Below are positions 1 to 10,757 of a DNA stretch of 64,000 nt, piece after piece (within the stretch, counting starts at the first letter, position 1; each line of letters starts with the position of its first letter). Made by a program: the position numbers and the translations under genes. Below the pieces are notes generated by a model. It did not search any database. It was not told where the DNA came from and saw only the letters and a list, made by a program, of their open reading frames with translations. Source of the stretch: Dyella jiangningensis (GTDB lineage Bacteria > Pseudomonadota > Gammaproteobacteria > Xanthomonadales > Rhodanobacteraceae); the NCBI RefSeq assembly GCF_003264855.1, contig NZ_NFZS01000004.1:682001-746000 (forward strand), written 5' to 3'.

Positions 1-1783
1 CCCGAGCGGATTCACCATGCAAACGCCGGATGCCCGCGCCGATGCCGATCCGCTGACCTCCAATGGCATCTACGTGTTCACCTCGACGGCACCAGCCGTG
101 GCAGTGGGCGACGTGGTGAATGTCGACGCCACCGTCGACAACTACTACCAGCTCACCGAGCTGAAGAACGCCACCGTTGCGGTGACCTCGCACGGTGCAC
201 GCCTGCCGGCCGCGGTGAAGTTCGACGAGAACATCCCGTCTTCCGACCCGAACAAGCTGTCGTGCGGCGCCACCAACTTCCAGTGCTTCGTCGGCATGCG
301 CGTGGTGATCGAGAACGGCATGATCAACACCGGCAACAAGCGCTTCAGCGGCGAGCCGTTTGCCGAAGTGAGCATCACGGCGAACGGCAAGCGCTCGCTG
401 CGCCTGCCCGGCGTGCGCTTCGGCGTGCCGGTGCCCGATGGCGTGCAGCTGCCCAACTGGAGCGGCAACCCGGAAGTGTTCAAGATGAACACGGCGGACT
501 TCGGTGCCGTGCCGCTCAACACGCCGTATGTGGCGGGCAGCACGTTCCGCGCCGAAGGCATCATCTCCTACGACTTCGGCGCCTACACATTCATCCCGAC
601 CACCATCACGCTCAAGCACGTGGCGGAAATGCCGCGCCCGGTTTCGCCCACCGCACCCTACGCACTGCGCATCGGTGCGCTCAACACCGAGCGGTTCTGC
701 GACAGCGACTTCAACACCACCTTCACCTGCAGCGGCAACAGCAAGGAACCGACGGCGGACGAAGTGGCATTGAAGACTCAGCGCCTGTCGGCCTATATCG
801 GCAGCGTGCTGCAACTGCCCGATGTGCTGTCGGTCGAGGAGGTGAAGAGCGTGGCCTTGCTGCAGGGCTTGGCGACGCAGCTTCACGACGACTATCGCGC
901 CAACTACCAGCCCTATCTGTTGCCGGGCCACGATCCCAGCGGCATCAACGTGGGTTTCCTGGTGCGCAGCGATCGCGTGCATGTGGTGTCCGTGCAGCAA
1001 TTGGCCGCCGACGAAACGTGGAACGACAACGGCCAGACCGCGTTCGTCCACGACCACCCGCCGTTGCTGCTCACCGCCGAGGCGCGTGGTGTCCGCTTCC
1101 AGGTGATCTCGGTGCATCCGAAGGCACGCACCAATGTCGACAAGGATGACAGCAGCGCCACGCGCGATCGTCAGAAACGCTTCCTGCAGTCGACCTCGCT
1201 GGCCCGTCAGGTGCAGAGCCTGCAGACCGCGGCGCCCTGGCAGCCGCTGCTCGTGGTCGGCGACTTCAATGCCTACCAGTTCAGCGACGGCTGGGTCGAT
1301 GTGGTGGGCCTGATCTCAGGCAAGTACAAGGACAGCGAAAACCTGCTGAAGCTGGGCAGGAACATCGTGTATCCGGCCCTGTGGAACGCCGTGGAATCGG
1401 TGCCGCAGAACGATCGCTACTCGTTCCTGTTCACCGAGAAGTTCGGCCAGATCCAGGGTTATACCCAGGCAGGCTCGGGCAACTCGGGGCGCGAGGTGCC
1501 GACCGTGCAAGTGCTCGATCACGCACTGCTGAACCAGGTCGCGCGCCTGCGCTTCCTGAAGATGCAGTACGGCCGCGCCGACATCGATGCGCCGGTGCAG
1601 ACCGAAGCGGATGCCGCCACGGCCACCGACTATCGCAAGGCGATTGGCGTGTCCGATCACGACGGCTTCGTGGTCGACCTGTTCGTGCCGGGCCGGCCGG
1701 GCGACATGGGCCACGCGCCGCATGCCGACCCGCAGGGATCGAACGGCCACGACGATGACCAGGGCCACGGCCGCGGCCACTGA
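1..1783 (+). CDS. Extracellular ExeM/NucH-type endonuclease/exonuclease/phosphatase protein, 5'-truncated by the window
   Basis: This is the C-terminal part of a secreted, metal-dependent nuclease-like protein. The reading frame is open to the window edge, so the ATG at 17 is probably internal and the true start lies upstream. The first ~190 residues resemble the OB-fold segment of ExeM-like nucleases (DGIYVFT-type and LTEL motifs). The rest is an endonuclease/exonuclease/phosphatase domain, with the likely metal-binding Glu in LSVEEVKS, then GINVGFLVR, VGDFNAYQ and the terminal catalytic SDHDGF. The C-terminus is a short His/Gly/Asp-rich tail. It most likely degrades extracellular DNA, for nutrient recovery or biofilm turnover; that role is inferred from the family. 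A strong terminator follows directly. Confidence 0.8.
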   Translation, partial: PSGFTMQTPDARADADPLTSNGIYVFTSTAPAVAVGDVVNVDATVDNYYQLTELKNATVAVTSHGARLPAAVKFDENIPSSDPNKLSCGATNFQCFVGMRVVIENGMINTGNKRFSGEPFAEVSITANGKRSLRLPGVRFGVPVPDGVQLPNWSGNPEVFKMNTADFGAVPLNTPYVAGSTFRAEGIISYDFGAYTFIPTTITLKHVAEMPRPVSPTAPYALRIGALNTERFCDSDFNTTFTCSGNSKEPTADEVALKTQRLSAYIGSVLQLPDVLSVEEVKSVALLQGLATQLHDDYRANYQPYLLPGHDPSGINVGFLVRSDRVHVVSVQQLAADETWNDNGQTAFVHDHPPLLLTAEARGVRFQVISVHPKARTNVDKDDSSATRDRQKRFLQSTSLARQVQSLQTAAPWQPLLVVGDFNAYQFSDGWVDVVGLISGKYKDSENLLKLGRNIVYPALWNAVESVPQNDRYSFLFTEKFGQIQGYTQAGSGNSGREVPTVQVLDHALLNQVARLRFLKMQYGRADIDAPVQTEADAATATDYRKAIGVSDHDGFVVDLFVPGRPGDMGHAPHADPQGSNGHDDDQGHGRGH

Positions 1784-1802
1784 TCGTTCGTCAATGAAAA
1801 AC

Positions 1803-1832
1803 GGCCACGCCCGGCAACGGGCGTGGCCTTTT
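1803..1832 (+). terminator. Rho-independent terminator after the nuclease gene
   Basis: An 11-bp perfect GC-rich stem (GGCCACGCCCG / CGGGCGTGGCC) with a GCAA tetraloop is followed by four T residues, 20 bp after the nuclease stop codon. Confidence 0.85.
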
Positions 1833-1993
1833 CATCTGGAGCCATCCGAACCGGAGGGCAACGCACGCGGTCCGCAATCTGCGGCGTTGCTGAACGGCAT
1901 GTGCAAAATGATGAGAGTCCCCTCCCCTACGGCCTGTCGGCGGGCATAGACTTGCGCCGCCGGCGTTCGCCGGTCATCCAGGAGGGTACCCGC

Positions 1994-2344
1994 ATGTCTT
2001 CGCGTTTGAGCCTGATGGTCGCCAGCGTCGCGCTGGCCTTTGCCGCCTCCACCGCTTTCGCCGCACCGCAGGCCACGGACGCCGGGGCAAAGAAGGCACC
2101 CAATGCGCAGCAGCAGCGCATGACCGACTGCAACAAGCAGGCGACGGGCAAGAGCGGTGATGAGCGCAAGGCGTTCATGAGCAGCTGCCTGAAGGGCGAG
2201 GCTGCCGCGCCGGCCAAGATGACCCAGCAGGAAAAGATGAAGGCCTGCAACGCCGACCCACAGGCGAAGAGCCTCAAGGGCGATGCACGCAAACAGTTCA
2301 TGAGCACCTGCCTGAGCAGCAACCCACCCAACGCCGGCCACTGA
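1994..2344 (+). CDS. psiF: PsiF-repeat periplasmic protein
   Basis: Encodes 116 residues. The ATG at 1994 is chosen because AGGAGGG lies 7 bp upstream and a clean signal peptide follows (hydrophobic core ~8-22, AFA-A cleavage site). The mature part holds two copies of the PsiF repeat, each of the form M-x2-C-x9-KSxDxRKxFMSxCL (about 45-70 and 80-110), with paired cysteines spaced alike. Family members in enterobacteria are phosphate-starvation-inducible secreted proteins, but their biochemical role is not known. No Pho box is obvious upstream. The gene stands alone between two terminators. Confidence 0.85.
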   Translation: MSSRLSLMVASVALAFAASTAFAAPQATDAGAKKAPNAQQQRMTDCNKQATGKSGDERKAFMSSCLKGEAAAPAKMTQQEKMKACNADPQAKSLKGDARKQFMSTCLSSNPPNAGH

Positions 2345-2361
2345 TATCGATGCGACACCAC

Positions 2362-2393
2362 GGGGCGCCGGTGCTGCCCGGCGCCCCTTTTTT
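2362..2393 (+). terminator. Rho-independent terminator after psiF
   Basis: A 10-bp stem (GGGGCGCCGG / CCGGCGCCCC) with a six-base loop is followed directly by six T residues. Confidence 0.85.
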
Positions 2394-2457
2394 ATTCGCG
2401 CTTAAGCCGTGCCTGATATGCTTCGCGCCTGATTTCTTCTCCAGGATTACCGCCGAC

Positions 2458-2598
2458 ATGCGCCTCTGAGCCGCTCGCCTGCCGACTGACCGCTGCCCTT
2501 GCGGGCGCGTCGCGTTCGGCCACGAGTGACAGGGCGGTCGATTCCTTCGGCGTTTCTCGCCGGCCCCCTGTCATACGCCACTCCCTTCTGGAGGGTCT
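2458..2598 (+). promoter_or_regulatory. Possible structured leader of the ABC-F gene with a three-codon mini-ORF
   Basis: The ~200 bp before the ABC-F gene contain ATG-CGC-CTC-TGA (Met-Arg-Leu-stop) at 2458-2469. Downstream is a long inverted repeat whose outer arms TGACAGGG (2527-2534) and CCCTGTCA (2566-2573) match perfectly. The Shine-Dalgarno GGAGGG follows at about 2591. No T-run follows the hairpin, so any effect would be on translation rather than intrinsic termination. Short leader peptides plus hairpins are known upstream of antibiotic-responsive ABC-F genes; applying that idea here is inference. Confidence 0.3.
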
Positions 2599-4197
2599 AT
2601 GACAGCCTTCGCCATACTCACCCATCAACTGGGCTTTGCGCCGCCGGGGCACGACCTCGTGTTCCATGGAATCGATGCCCGCTATGCCACTGGCCGGCAC
2701 GCGCTGGTCGGGCGCAACGGCAGCGGCAAATCGCTGTTCGCGCGCCTGCTCGTCGGCGACCTGCCGCCCACACAGGGCCAGGTGGTACGCCACGCTGCGC
2801 TGGCTTATCTGCCCCAGCGCTGGCCCGCATTCGCCGGCAGCGTGGCCAAGCGCCTCGGCATGCACGACAAGCTGACGGCGCTGCAACGCATCGAGGCCGG
2901 CAGCGTCGATCCGGTCGACTTCCATGTACTCGACGAGGACTGGGATGTACGCGAACGCTTCCGTCGCTGGCTCGCCGCAGCCGGCCTGCCGGACGACATC
3001 GCGCGCCCATGGGAAAGCCTGAGCGGCGGCGAGCGCGTGCGACTGCAATTGACGGCGATGTTCGAACAGGCCGACCACTTCTTGATCCTGGACGAACCCG
3101 GCAACCATCTCGATCGCCGCGGCCGCGGCTGGCTGCGCGAACGCCTGCACGCCCATGCGGGAGGCTGCCTGCTGATAAGCCACGATCGCGAGCTGCTCGA
3201 TGACGTCGATTGCATCGATGAGCTGGGCCCGCACGGCCTGCGTCGCTACGGCGGAGGCTACGCCGCGTACGCCACGCAGCGGCAAACCGATGCGCAGGCT
3301 GCCGAGCGGCAGCTGGACCAGGCTCGCCGAGAACAGAAAGCGCTGGAACGAAGGCAGCAACGCGACCGAGAACGCCTTGCGCAGCGTCAACAGAAGGCGG
3401 ATCGCGAGCGAGGCAACGCCAACCTGCCCACCATCCTGCTCGATCGACGCAAGCAACGCTCCGAAGACACCGGCGCGCGCCTGCATACGTCGCAGCGCCT
3501 GCAGCGCGAACGCCAGCACGAGCGGATCTCGCAAGCCCGTGCGCGTGTCGAACAACATCGTTCCCAGCGATTCGACCTGGGCGAACTTCCGGCGACGCAT
3601 GCGTCGCTCCAACTGGAAGGCCTCGTACCGCCGCACGGCCACGCGCAACCGATCGACCTGCATCTCGCACCGGGCGAGCGCCTGCACCTGGACGGCGACA
3701 ATGGCAGCGGCAAGTCGAGCCTGCTCGCCACCATCCTCGGCCGCCTGCCTCCGCGGTCGGGAAGCATACGACGGGGCGAACGCGCCTTGCTGATCGATCA
3801 GCACTACAGCCTGCTTCGTGACGACTGGAGCGCGCTGGACAACCTTCATGCGTTGTCGCCGGGACATTCGCCCACGCGCTACCGCGAATACCTTGCCGGC
3901 ATCGGCCTGCGCGCAGAGCGGGCCGACCTGCCCACCGGCATGCTCAGCGGCGGCGAGCGCGTGAAACTCGCCTTGCTGGCACTGGACAGCGCCATCGAAC
4001 CGTACGATCTGCTGCTGCTCGACGAGCCCGACAGCCACCTTGACCTGGACAGCCGCCTGCTGCTCGAACAGGCGCTGGCGACATACCGTGGTTCGCTCGT
4101 GCTGGTCAGCCACGACGCCGGGCTCATCGCACAGGCCGGCATCACGCGGCGGCTCCGCCTGCATAAACCACTCGCCCACACCACGCGGGGTGGGTGA
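2599..4197 (+). CDS. ABC-F family ATPase (duplicated ATP-binding cassette, no membrane domain)
   Basis: Encodes 532 residues with two complete ABC cassettes and no transmembrane segment. Cassette 1 has Walker A GRNGSGKS (38-45), signature LSGGE (141-145) and Walker [12 protein letters not shown] (~162). Cassette 2 has Walker A GDNGSGKS (~365), LSGGERVK (~449) and [12 protein letters not shown] (~470), with switch histidines in SHDRE and SHDAG. The linker (~225-340) is a long Arg/Gln/Glu-rich coiled segment, as in ribosome-binding ABC-F proteins. These act on the ribosomal E site as translation factors or antibiotic-protection proteins; which applies here cannot be told from sequence. GGAGGG precedes the ATG. 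upp follows after 31 bp. Confidence 0.85.
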   Translation: MTAFAILTHQLGFAPPGHDLVFHGIDARYATGRHALVGRNGSGKSLFARLLVGDLPPTQGQVVRHAALAYLPQRWPAFAGSVAKRLGMHDKLTALQRIEAGSVDPVDFHVLDEDWDVRERFRRWLAAAGLPDDIARPWESLSGGERVRLQLTAMFEQADHFLILDEPGNHLDRRGRGWLRERLHAHAGGCLLISHDRELLDDVDCIDELGPHGLRRYGGGYAAYATQRQTDAQAAERQLDQARREQKALERRQQRDRERLAQRQQKADRERGNANLPTILLDRRKQRSEDTGARLHTSQRLQRERQHERISQARARVEQHRSQRFDLGELPATHASLQLEGLVPPHGHAQPIDLHLAPGERLHLDGDNGSGKSSLLATILGRLPPRSGSIRRGERALLIDQHYSLLRDDWSALDNLHALSPGHSPTRYREYLAGIGLRAERADLPTGMLSGGERVKLALLALDSAIEPYDLLLLDEPDSHLDLDSRLLLEQALATYRGSLVLVSHDAGLIAQAGITRRLRLHKPLAHTTRGG

Positions 4198-4228
4198 CAA
4201 TCACGCGACTGCGCTGCAAGGCTTGCCC

Positions 4229-4870
4229 ATGAACATCGTCGAAGTCCGCCATCCGCTCATCCAGCACAAGCTGGGCCTCATGCGCCGGGCCGGCATCAGT
4301 ACCAAGGAATTCCGCGAGCTCGCCTCCGAGGTCGCCTCGTTGCTGACCTACGAGGCCACCAAAGACCTGGAAACCATCGAGAAGACCATCGAGGGGTGGG
4401 CCGGCCCGCTCACCGTGCACCAGATCAAGGGCAAGAAGGTCACCATCGTGCCGATCCTGCGCGCAGGCCTGGGCATGTTGCCCGGCGTGCTCGACATGAT
4501 TCCCGCCGCCAAGGTCAGCGTGGTGGGCCTGCAGCGCGACGAGGAAACACTCAAGCCCATCGCCTACTACGAGAAGCTAACCGGTCGCATGGACGAGCGC
4601 ATCGCGCTCATCGTCGATCCCATGCTCGCCACGGCGGGCACGCTGGTGGCCACGGTGGACATGCTCAAGGCCGCCGGCTGCAAGCGCATCAAGGGGCTTT
4701 TCCTCGTAGCGGCGCCCGAGGGCCTCAAGCGCATCGAGGCGGCGCACCCCGACGTCGAGATCTACACGGCGGCCATCGACGATCACCTCAACGAGCACGG
4801 CTACATCCTGCCGGGCCTCGGCGATGCGGGCGACAAGATCTTCGGCACCAAGCAATTGCCGAACGCCTGA
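4229..4870 (+). CDS. upp: Uracil phosphoribosyltransferase
   Basis: Encodes 213 residues, the usual length of Upp. It converts uracil plus PRPP to UMP in pyrimidine salvage in the cytoplasm. The N-terminus [12 protein letters not shown] is characteristic. The PRPP loop is [10 protein letters not shown] (~129-138) and the uracil-binding segment near the C-terminus is [11 protein letters not shown]. The ATG at 4229 gives the canonical [10 protein letters not shown] start. It lies 31 bp after the ABC-F gene and may share its transcript; a terminator follows. Confidence 0.97.
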   Translation: MNIVEVRHPLIQHKLGLMRRAGISTKEFRELASEVASLLTYEATKDLETIEKTIEGWAGPLTVHQIKGKKVTIVPILRAGLGMLPGVLDMIPAAKVSVVGLQRDEETLKPIAYYEKLTGRMDERIALIVDPMLATAGTLVATVDMLKAAGCKRIKGLFLVAAPEGLKRIEAAHPDVEIYTAAIDDHLNEHGYILPGLGDAGDKIFGTKQLPNA

Positions 4871-4893
4871 AGTTCCCCGCCATTCGCGCCCAA

Positions 4894-4920
4894 GGCCTCG
4901 CCTCGCGGCGGGGCCTTTTT
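4894..4920 (+). terminator. Rho-independent terminator after upp
   Basis: A 9-bp stem GGCCTCGCC / GGCGGGGCC (one G-U pair) with a short loop is followed by TTTTT. Confidence 0.8.
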
Positions 4921-5112
4921 GCCTGCGCCAGAGTGAGAAGTGCAGCACGAAAGTCATCGATCGGACACATGCGGATGGCATGCTTGCCGCGCTTTCAGTG
5001 CCCGCCAAAATAATCACAACGCACTGATTTTAAAATAGATTTTTTCGATTTCCAGCTAAAGTTGCAGCGCGGTGAGCCGACAGCTCTTGCAGTTCCCTCA
5101 CCCAGACGTGCC

Positions 5113-6759
5113 ATGTTCAAACGCCCGAAGTGGATTCCCGGATTGTCGTTGCGCCAGCGCCTGCTGTTGCGCATGTCGTCCATACTCGGATTGCTCGCCG
5201 TGATGGGCGCAGCAGGTGCACTGCAACTGCACCGCGCGGACGCGCGCATCCATGGACTCGTGCAAGGTTCGCTCAGCCCCGTCGCCGATGTCGGCCGCGT
5301 GCAGAACGACTACAACAGCAGCCTGCAGGCGCTGGTGCATGCGGTGCTATCGCAATTGCCCTCCGCGGTGGACGACGCGCGCACGCGCATCCATGCCGAT
5401 CGCGTGGATGCCGAGCGTCATTGGAAGTCGCTGATCGCCAGCGAGCTCGCGCAGGAACAGGCGCAATCACTAAAGTTGACCAGCGTGCACCGCGCCGAAG
5501 CCGACCGCACCATCGACGAAACACTCGCCCTGCTCGACGCGGGTCAGTTCGATCTCGGCTCGCTGAAGTTGAGCACCGAGGTGCAACCGGCCTATGAGCC
5601 GCTGCAAAGCGACTATGCCAACCTGTTCCAGGCCGCGCTGGCCAAGGGCAACCAGCAGGTGGAAGTGCAGCGCCTGGCCGATCGTGACGGGATGATCGTG
5701 CTGGGCGTGATGCTCGCCATGGCGTTGTTCATCACCATCCTGCTCGACGGCGCCCTGCTGCGTTCGCTGATGCAGCGCCTGACACTCGCCATCGAGGTCG
5801 CACAGCGCATTGCGTCCGGCTCGCTGGGCGAGCGCATCGATGTCGGTCGCGGCGACGAGTTCGGCGCATTGCTGCGTGCCCTCGCCTCGATGGACAACCA
5901 GCTCACTCGGGTACTCGTCCAGGTACGCGCCAGTGCGCTCTCGGTGGACGAGCGCGCGCGCCATCTCGCCCACGACAATCATGCCTTGAGCGAGCGCACC
6001 CAGATGCAGGCCGCCGGGCTCGAAGAGACCACCGCGTCGATGGAACACATGGCATCCCGCGCCGTGGAAGGCGCCGGCCATGCCAATGGCGCCGCCGGCG
6101 CGGCGCGCGAAGCCCTGCGGCATGTCGAGCAGGGTCGACAGGTCGCCAGCGAAGCGCTGGATTCCATGGGCGCGATCCAGGATGCCAGCCGCGGCATTGC
6201 CGAGATCGTGGACTTGGTCGACAGCATCGCCTTCCAGACCAACCTGCTCTCGCTCAATGCAGCCATCGAAGCTGCACAGGCCGGCGAACGTGGACGCGGC
6301 TTCGCCGTGGTGGCGGGCGAAGTGCGCCAGTTGGCGCATCGCTGCGTGGAGGCCGGCAAGGACATTCGCCGCCTGATCAACCACAGCACCGACGCCGTGG
6401 AGGTGGCGCGCGAACGCGTGGCGCGCTCCAGCACCGCACTCGACGGCATCATGCAGAGCATGACGCGCGTATCCACGCTGGTCTCGCAGATCTCCGACAA
6501 CGGGCAAAGCCAGGTCAGCGGCATTACGCAGGTGAACCGAACCATGCTGGAGATGGATCGCATCACGCAGGCCAATGCGGGACTGGTGGAAGACATCAAC
6601 ACCACCGGCCACGCACTGACCCTCGACGCCCAATCGTTGATGCGCCAGGTCACCTTCTTCCGTCTTCCTTCGCAACAGGAAGACATTCCCGCGCCGGCGC
6701 ATGATGCGCCGCCTTCACCTGCAATGACGCATCCACGCCGGACCGCGAAAGCGGCCTGA
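5113..6759 (+). CDS. Methyl-accepting chemotaxis protein
   Basis: Encodes 548 residues with the classic chemoreceptor layout. TM1 is ~18-37, followed by a periplasmic helical sensor of ~150 residues. TM2 is ~193-216 ([19 protein letters not shown]), then HAMP (~217-270), then a long cytoplasmic coiled coil. The invariant signalling tip [20 protein letters not shown] is at ~370-390. There is no C-terminal CheR-binding pentapeptide; the protein ends in a short Pro/Arg-rich tail. The ATG at 5113 is preferred over an in-frame one 17 codons upstream because it begins the positively charged segment before TM1. The ligand is unknown. The next gene, a c-di-GMP protein, starts 13 bp later, suggesting co-transcription. 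No che genes are nearby. Confidence 0.92.
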   Translation: MFKRPKWIPGLSLRQRLLLRMSSILGLLAVMGAAGALQLHRADARIHGLVQGSLSPVADVGRVQNDYNSSLQALVHAVLSQLPSAVDDARTRIHADRVDAERHWKSLIASELAQEQAQSLKLTSVHRAEADRTIDETLALLDAGQFDLGSLKLSTEVQPAYEPLQSDYANLFQAALAKGNQQVEVQRLADRDGMIVLGVMLAMALFITILLDGALLRSLMQRLTLAIEVAQRIASGSLGERIDVGRGDEFGALLRALASMDNQLTRVLVQVRASALSVDERARHLAHDNHALSERTQMQAAGLEETTASMEHMASRAVEGAGHANGAAGAAREALRHVEQGRQVASEALDSMGAIQDASRGIAEIVDLVDSIAFQTNLLSLNAAIEAAQAGERGRGFAVVAGEVRQLAHRCVEAGKDIRRLINHSTDAVEVARERVARSSTALDGIMQSMTRVSTLVSQISDNGQSQVSGITQVNRTMLEMDRITQANAGLVEDINTTGHALTLDAQSLMRQVTFFRLPSQQEDIPAPAHDAPPSPAMTHPRRTAKAA

Positions 6760-6772
6760 CGACACCCCAGGC

Positions 6773-8563
6773 ATGTCAGCCATCCTCGTCTACGACCATT
6801 CCCGCAAAGCCATGCTCGAACGCGCACTCGCCGCGGGCAGCCTCACACCGGTGTTCCAGCCGGTCGTACGCGTGGACACGCTCGAAGTCGTGGCGCACGA
6901 GGGGCTGAGCCGCTGCGCCTTCATGCCTGGCAACTTCTCCATCCTCGACCTGCTCGACCTCGCTCGCATGGAAGGCCGGCTCGCCGAAGTGGAATTGCAC
7001 GCGGCGCGCACGATCTGCCACACGTTTGCGGCGCAGGCGGAAACCGGCCGCCTGCTGGTGAACCTCAGCGCGCACGCCATCCTGCAGGATGCGATGCGCC
7101 CTGACGACGTGCTGTTCGCGCTGACCGCCAGTGGCCTGGACCCGGCACGCGTCACCATCGAGGTGACCGAGCGCGATGCGGTGGAAAACCCCGCCCGCCT
7201 CGCGCATGCCCTGGGCTATCTGCGTGCGCACGGCATGCGCATCGCGCTCGACGACTTCGGCAACGGCCACTCCAACTTCGAGATGTGGAACGAGATCCAT
7301 CCGGACGTGGTGAAGATCGATCGTTACCTCATCCACGGCATCTCGCACAGTGCGGGCCGCCTGGCGATCGTGCGCGCGCTGTGCCAGGTGGCCGAATCGC
7401 TGGGCACCGACCTGGTCGGCGAAGGCGTGGAAGATCCCGCCGACCTGCGCGTGCTGCGCGACCTGGGCATTCCGTTCGCGCAAGGCTTCCTGATTGGACG
7501 TCCACAGTCCGAGACGGTGAATGAAGCCTCGGCTGAAGCGAAGCTGCTGCTGCGCACGCACGCCGTATCGGTGCCGCCGCGTCCGCGTGGTCCGGTCACG
7601 CAACGCCCTACCCAGGTCAGCCATCTGCTGATTGAAGCGCCGGCCGTGAACCCGCGGCAGACGAACGAGGAAGTGATGGCCTTGTTCGTCGACTACCCCG
7701 AACTGCACGCGGTCGCGGTGGTGAAGGACGGCCATCCGATCGGGCTGATCAACCGGCGCCTGGTGAACGAGCGCATGGCGCAACCGTTCGCGCGCGAGCT
7801 GCTGGCACGCAAGTCGTGCACGGCCTTGATGAACAGCGCGCCGCTCGTCTGCGACGAGCACCGCAGCCTGGAAAGCCTTTCCGACGTGCTGCGCGGCGAA
7901 GACCAGCGCTACCTCGCCGACGGCTTCATCGTCACCAGCCGCGGCCACTACCGCGGCCTGGGCACGGGCGAAGCACTGGTCCGGCGCGTGAGCGAGCTGC
8001 GTATCGAAGCCGCCCGCCACGCCAACCCGCTCACCTTCCTTCCCGGCAACATTCCAACGACCGAGCATCTGGAGCGACTGCTGCAAGGCGGCGAGCGCAT
8101 CGCGGTGGTGCACGTCGATCTCACCGACTTCAAGCCGTTCAACGATCACTACGGCTATTCGCGCGGCGACGAGATGATCCGGTTGTTGTCCGGCCTGCTG
8201 GCCGAGCATGTCGATCCGGCGCTGGACTTCATCGGCCACATCGGCGGCGACGATTTCGTGGTGCTGTTCCAGAGCGAAGACTGGCAAGCGCGCTGCGAGC
8301 GCGTCATCGACGCGTTCAACCAACGCTCGCCCCATCTGTTCGACGCTTCCGACGTCGCGCGCGGTGGCTTGCGCGGCAAGGACCGGCGCGGCGAGCCGCA
8401 ATTCTTTCCTTTCACCACGGTGGTGATGGGCGCCGTCGAGCTGTCGCCACCGCTGCCGTTGCGCGCGCAACCGATCACCACGCTGGCAGCCCGCGCCAAA
8501 CGCCACGCGAAACGCGCGGGCGTCGGCATGCACGTGTTTTCCCGCGCCGCGTCGCCTGCCTGA
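6773..8563 (+). CDS. EAL-CBS-GGDEF cyclic-di-GMP signalling protein
   Basis: Encodes 596 residues without membrane segments. An N-terminal EAL domain (~12-250) is followed by a pair of CBS domains (~280-400) and a C-terminal GGDEF domain (~420-590). The EAL metal and catalytic set looks intact: EGLSR in place of EALLR, NLSAH, TERDAV, LDDFG, VKIDRY, GEGVE and AQGFLIGRP. Phosphodiesterase activity is therefore plausible. The GGDEF signature reads GGDDF (~491-495) and no RxxD inhibitory site precedes it. That cyclase domain may be inactive or GTP-regulatory. CBS domains usually bind adenine nucleotides. Linkage to the chemoreceptor 13 bp upstream suggests motility control, which is inference. 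Confidence 0.9.
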   Translation: MSAILVYDHSRKAMLERALAAGSLTPVFQPVVRVDTLEVVAHEGLSRCAFMPGNFSILDLLDLARMEGRLAEVELHAARTICHTFAAQAETGRLLVNLSAHAILQDAMRPDDVLFALTASGLDPARVTIEVTERDAVENPARLAHALGYLRAHGMRIALDDFGNGHSNFEMWNEIHPDVVKIDRYLIHGISHSAGRLAIVRALCQVAESLGTDLVGEGVEDPADLRVLRDLGIPFAQGFLIGRPQSETVNEASAEAKLLLRTHAVSVPPRPRGPVTQRPTQVSHLLIEAPAVNPRQTNEEVMALFVDYPELHAVAVVKDGHPIGLINRRLVNERMAQPFARELLARKSCTALMNSAPLVCDEHRSLESLSDVLRGEDQRYLADGFIVTSRGHYRGLGTGEALVRRVSELRIEAARHANPLTFLPGNIPTTEHLERLLQGGERIAVVHVDLTDFKPFNDHYGYSRGDEMIRLLSGLLAEHVDPALDFIGHIGGDDFVVLFQSEDWQARCERVIDAFNQRSPHLFDASDVARGGLRGKDRRGEPQFFPFTTVVMGAVELSPPLPLRAQPITTLAARAKRHAKRAGVGMHVFSRAASPA

Positions 8564-8583
8564 CCCTGCCGAAGACAAGAATG

Positions 8584-8612
8584 CGAACCCGCCGTTTGCC
8601 GGCGGGGTTCGA
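8584..8612. terminator. Probable shared terminator between convergent genes
   Basis: An imperfect palindrome (GAACCCGCCG ... CCGGCGGGGTTC, one bulge) lies between the stop of the c-di-GMP gene and the stop of pip. There is no clear T-run, so this is a weak call. Confidence 0.45.
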
Positions 8613-8629
8613 AGACGTCACCCGGCGGA

Positions 8630-9625
<996 letters not shown>

Positions 9626-9657
9626 CTAGCACGCCCCCGCTGCGCAGGCTGGCAGGC

Positions 9658-10683
9658 TTAGGGGCGGCCCACCGTAAGCACCGTGAAGCTGTCCGGCTCG
9701 ACCGCCGGGTGGTGCCCCTCGGCCGCCGTACCGACGAGCCTGGCCGCCGAGAGATACAGGCGGTGCAGCTTGGGGTCGAGCGTGAGCGTGCGCGCGCCCG
9801 GCTGGGTCGCAATGGTCTGCGCGACCCGATAGTGGTCGGCGTCATCCTGATGCACGGCCGTGATGTTGCCGCTCTCGCCATTGGAGCTGAAGACAGTCGC
9901 CGTGCCCGCGTCGTACACCACCGCATCCGGGCCATCGCCGATCGCCACGGTCGCGACTACCTCGCCGCTCCGCGCATCCGTCACCGCCATCTGCTGGTTG
10001 TCGCATACCGAAAACAGGCGATGATGCGTGTTGTCGATCGCCAGCCCGCTCGGCGACTCGCAGGTGCCCAGCTTCCAGCTCGCCAGCACCTTGTTCGCCT
10101 GCGAATCGATCTCCACCAGTTCGGCGCGATCTTCGATGTTCACGAACACGTGCCCGGCTTCATCGCTCACGGCGAATTCCGGTTTGCCGGAAAGCGCCAC
10201 GGTAGCGACCACCTTGCCGTCAACCGGATCGATCACGCTGAAGGAATGACCTCTGCCGTTGAACGTGAGCACATGCTTCGACGCGGGATCGTAAAGAATG
10301 GCATCGGGGTTCTCGCCCGTGCCCGACACGGTGGTGACGGTCTTCAGCGTATCCAGATCGAACACCGTGACCGACGCGCTCTTCCCGTTGCTGGTGTAAC
10401 CGCGATGCATCGCCTCATCAATCGCGATGCCATGCACGCCTTGCGTGCCGGCGATGGTGCCGATCGCCTTGTTCTTGTCCACGTCCACCACTTCGACGCG
10501 ATCACCGCGGCTGACGAACAGATGACGGCGCTGCGCATCGAAATTGAGGTAATCCCAACCGCCCGTGCCGCCCAGCTTCAGCTGCGACAGGACGCGGTAG
10601 TCGTTGGAGGGCGCATCCGCGGCATGAACGGTACAGGCCGCCAGCAGCGCGAGAGCCAGGGTGCCGAGGAAATAGCGTTGCAT
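9658..10683 (-). CDS. Secreted YncE-like beta-propeller protein
   Basis: Encodes 341 residues from the ATG at 10683; an in-frame ATG 12 codons earlier would break the signal sequence. The N-terminus MQRYFLGTLALALLAACTVHA is a signal peptide. LAAC could be a lipobox, but cleavage after VHA is equally possible. The body consists of repeated blades with V-x-D-x(5)-V/I-type strands (for example VFDLDTLKTVTTV and VIDPVDGKVVATV), as in YncE/40-residue YVTN beta-propellers of the periplasm. Members bind DNA or ligands or act in quinoprotein-like roles; no catalytic residues are recognisable. Function is unknown. Confidence 0.75.
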   Translation of the reverse strand: MQRYFLGTLALALLAACTVHAADAPSNDYRVLSQLKLGGTGGWDYLNFDAQRRHLFVSRGDRVEVVDVDKNKAIGTIAGTQGVHGIAIDEAMHRGYTSNGKSASVTVFDLDTLKTVTTVSGTGENPDAILYDPASKHVLTFNGRGHSFSVIDPVDGKVVATVALSGKPEFAVSDEAGHVFVNIEDRAELVEIDSQANKVLASWKLGTCESPSGLAIDNTHHRLFSVCDNQQMAVTDARSGEVVATVAIGDGPDAVVYDAGTATVFSSNGESGNITAVHQDDADHYRVAQTIATQPGARTLTLDPKLHRLYLSAARLVGTAAEGHHPAVEPDSFTVLTVGRP

Positions 10684-10757
10684 GGGGCAGGCCTTTCGGT
10701 GAGGAAGTCCACACAGCATGCAACCACGGGACTTAGGGTTGGCTTACAGCCTGACCG

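Noticed and set aside
2392-4200. Long open frame (602 codons) on the minus strand opposite the ABC-F gene
   Set aside because: It is a GC-skew shadow: the plus strand encodes a complete ABC-F protein with all motifs, while the minus frame has no recognisable domain.
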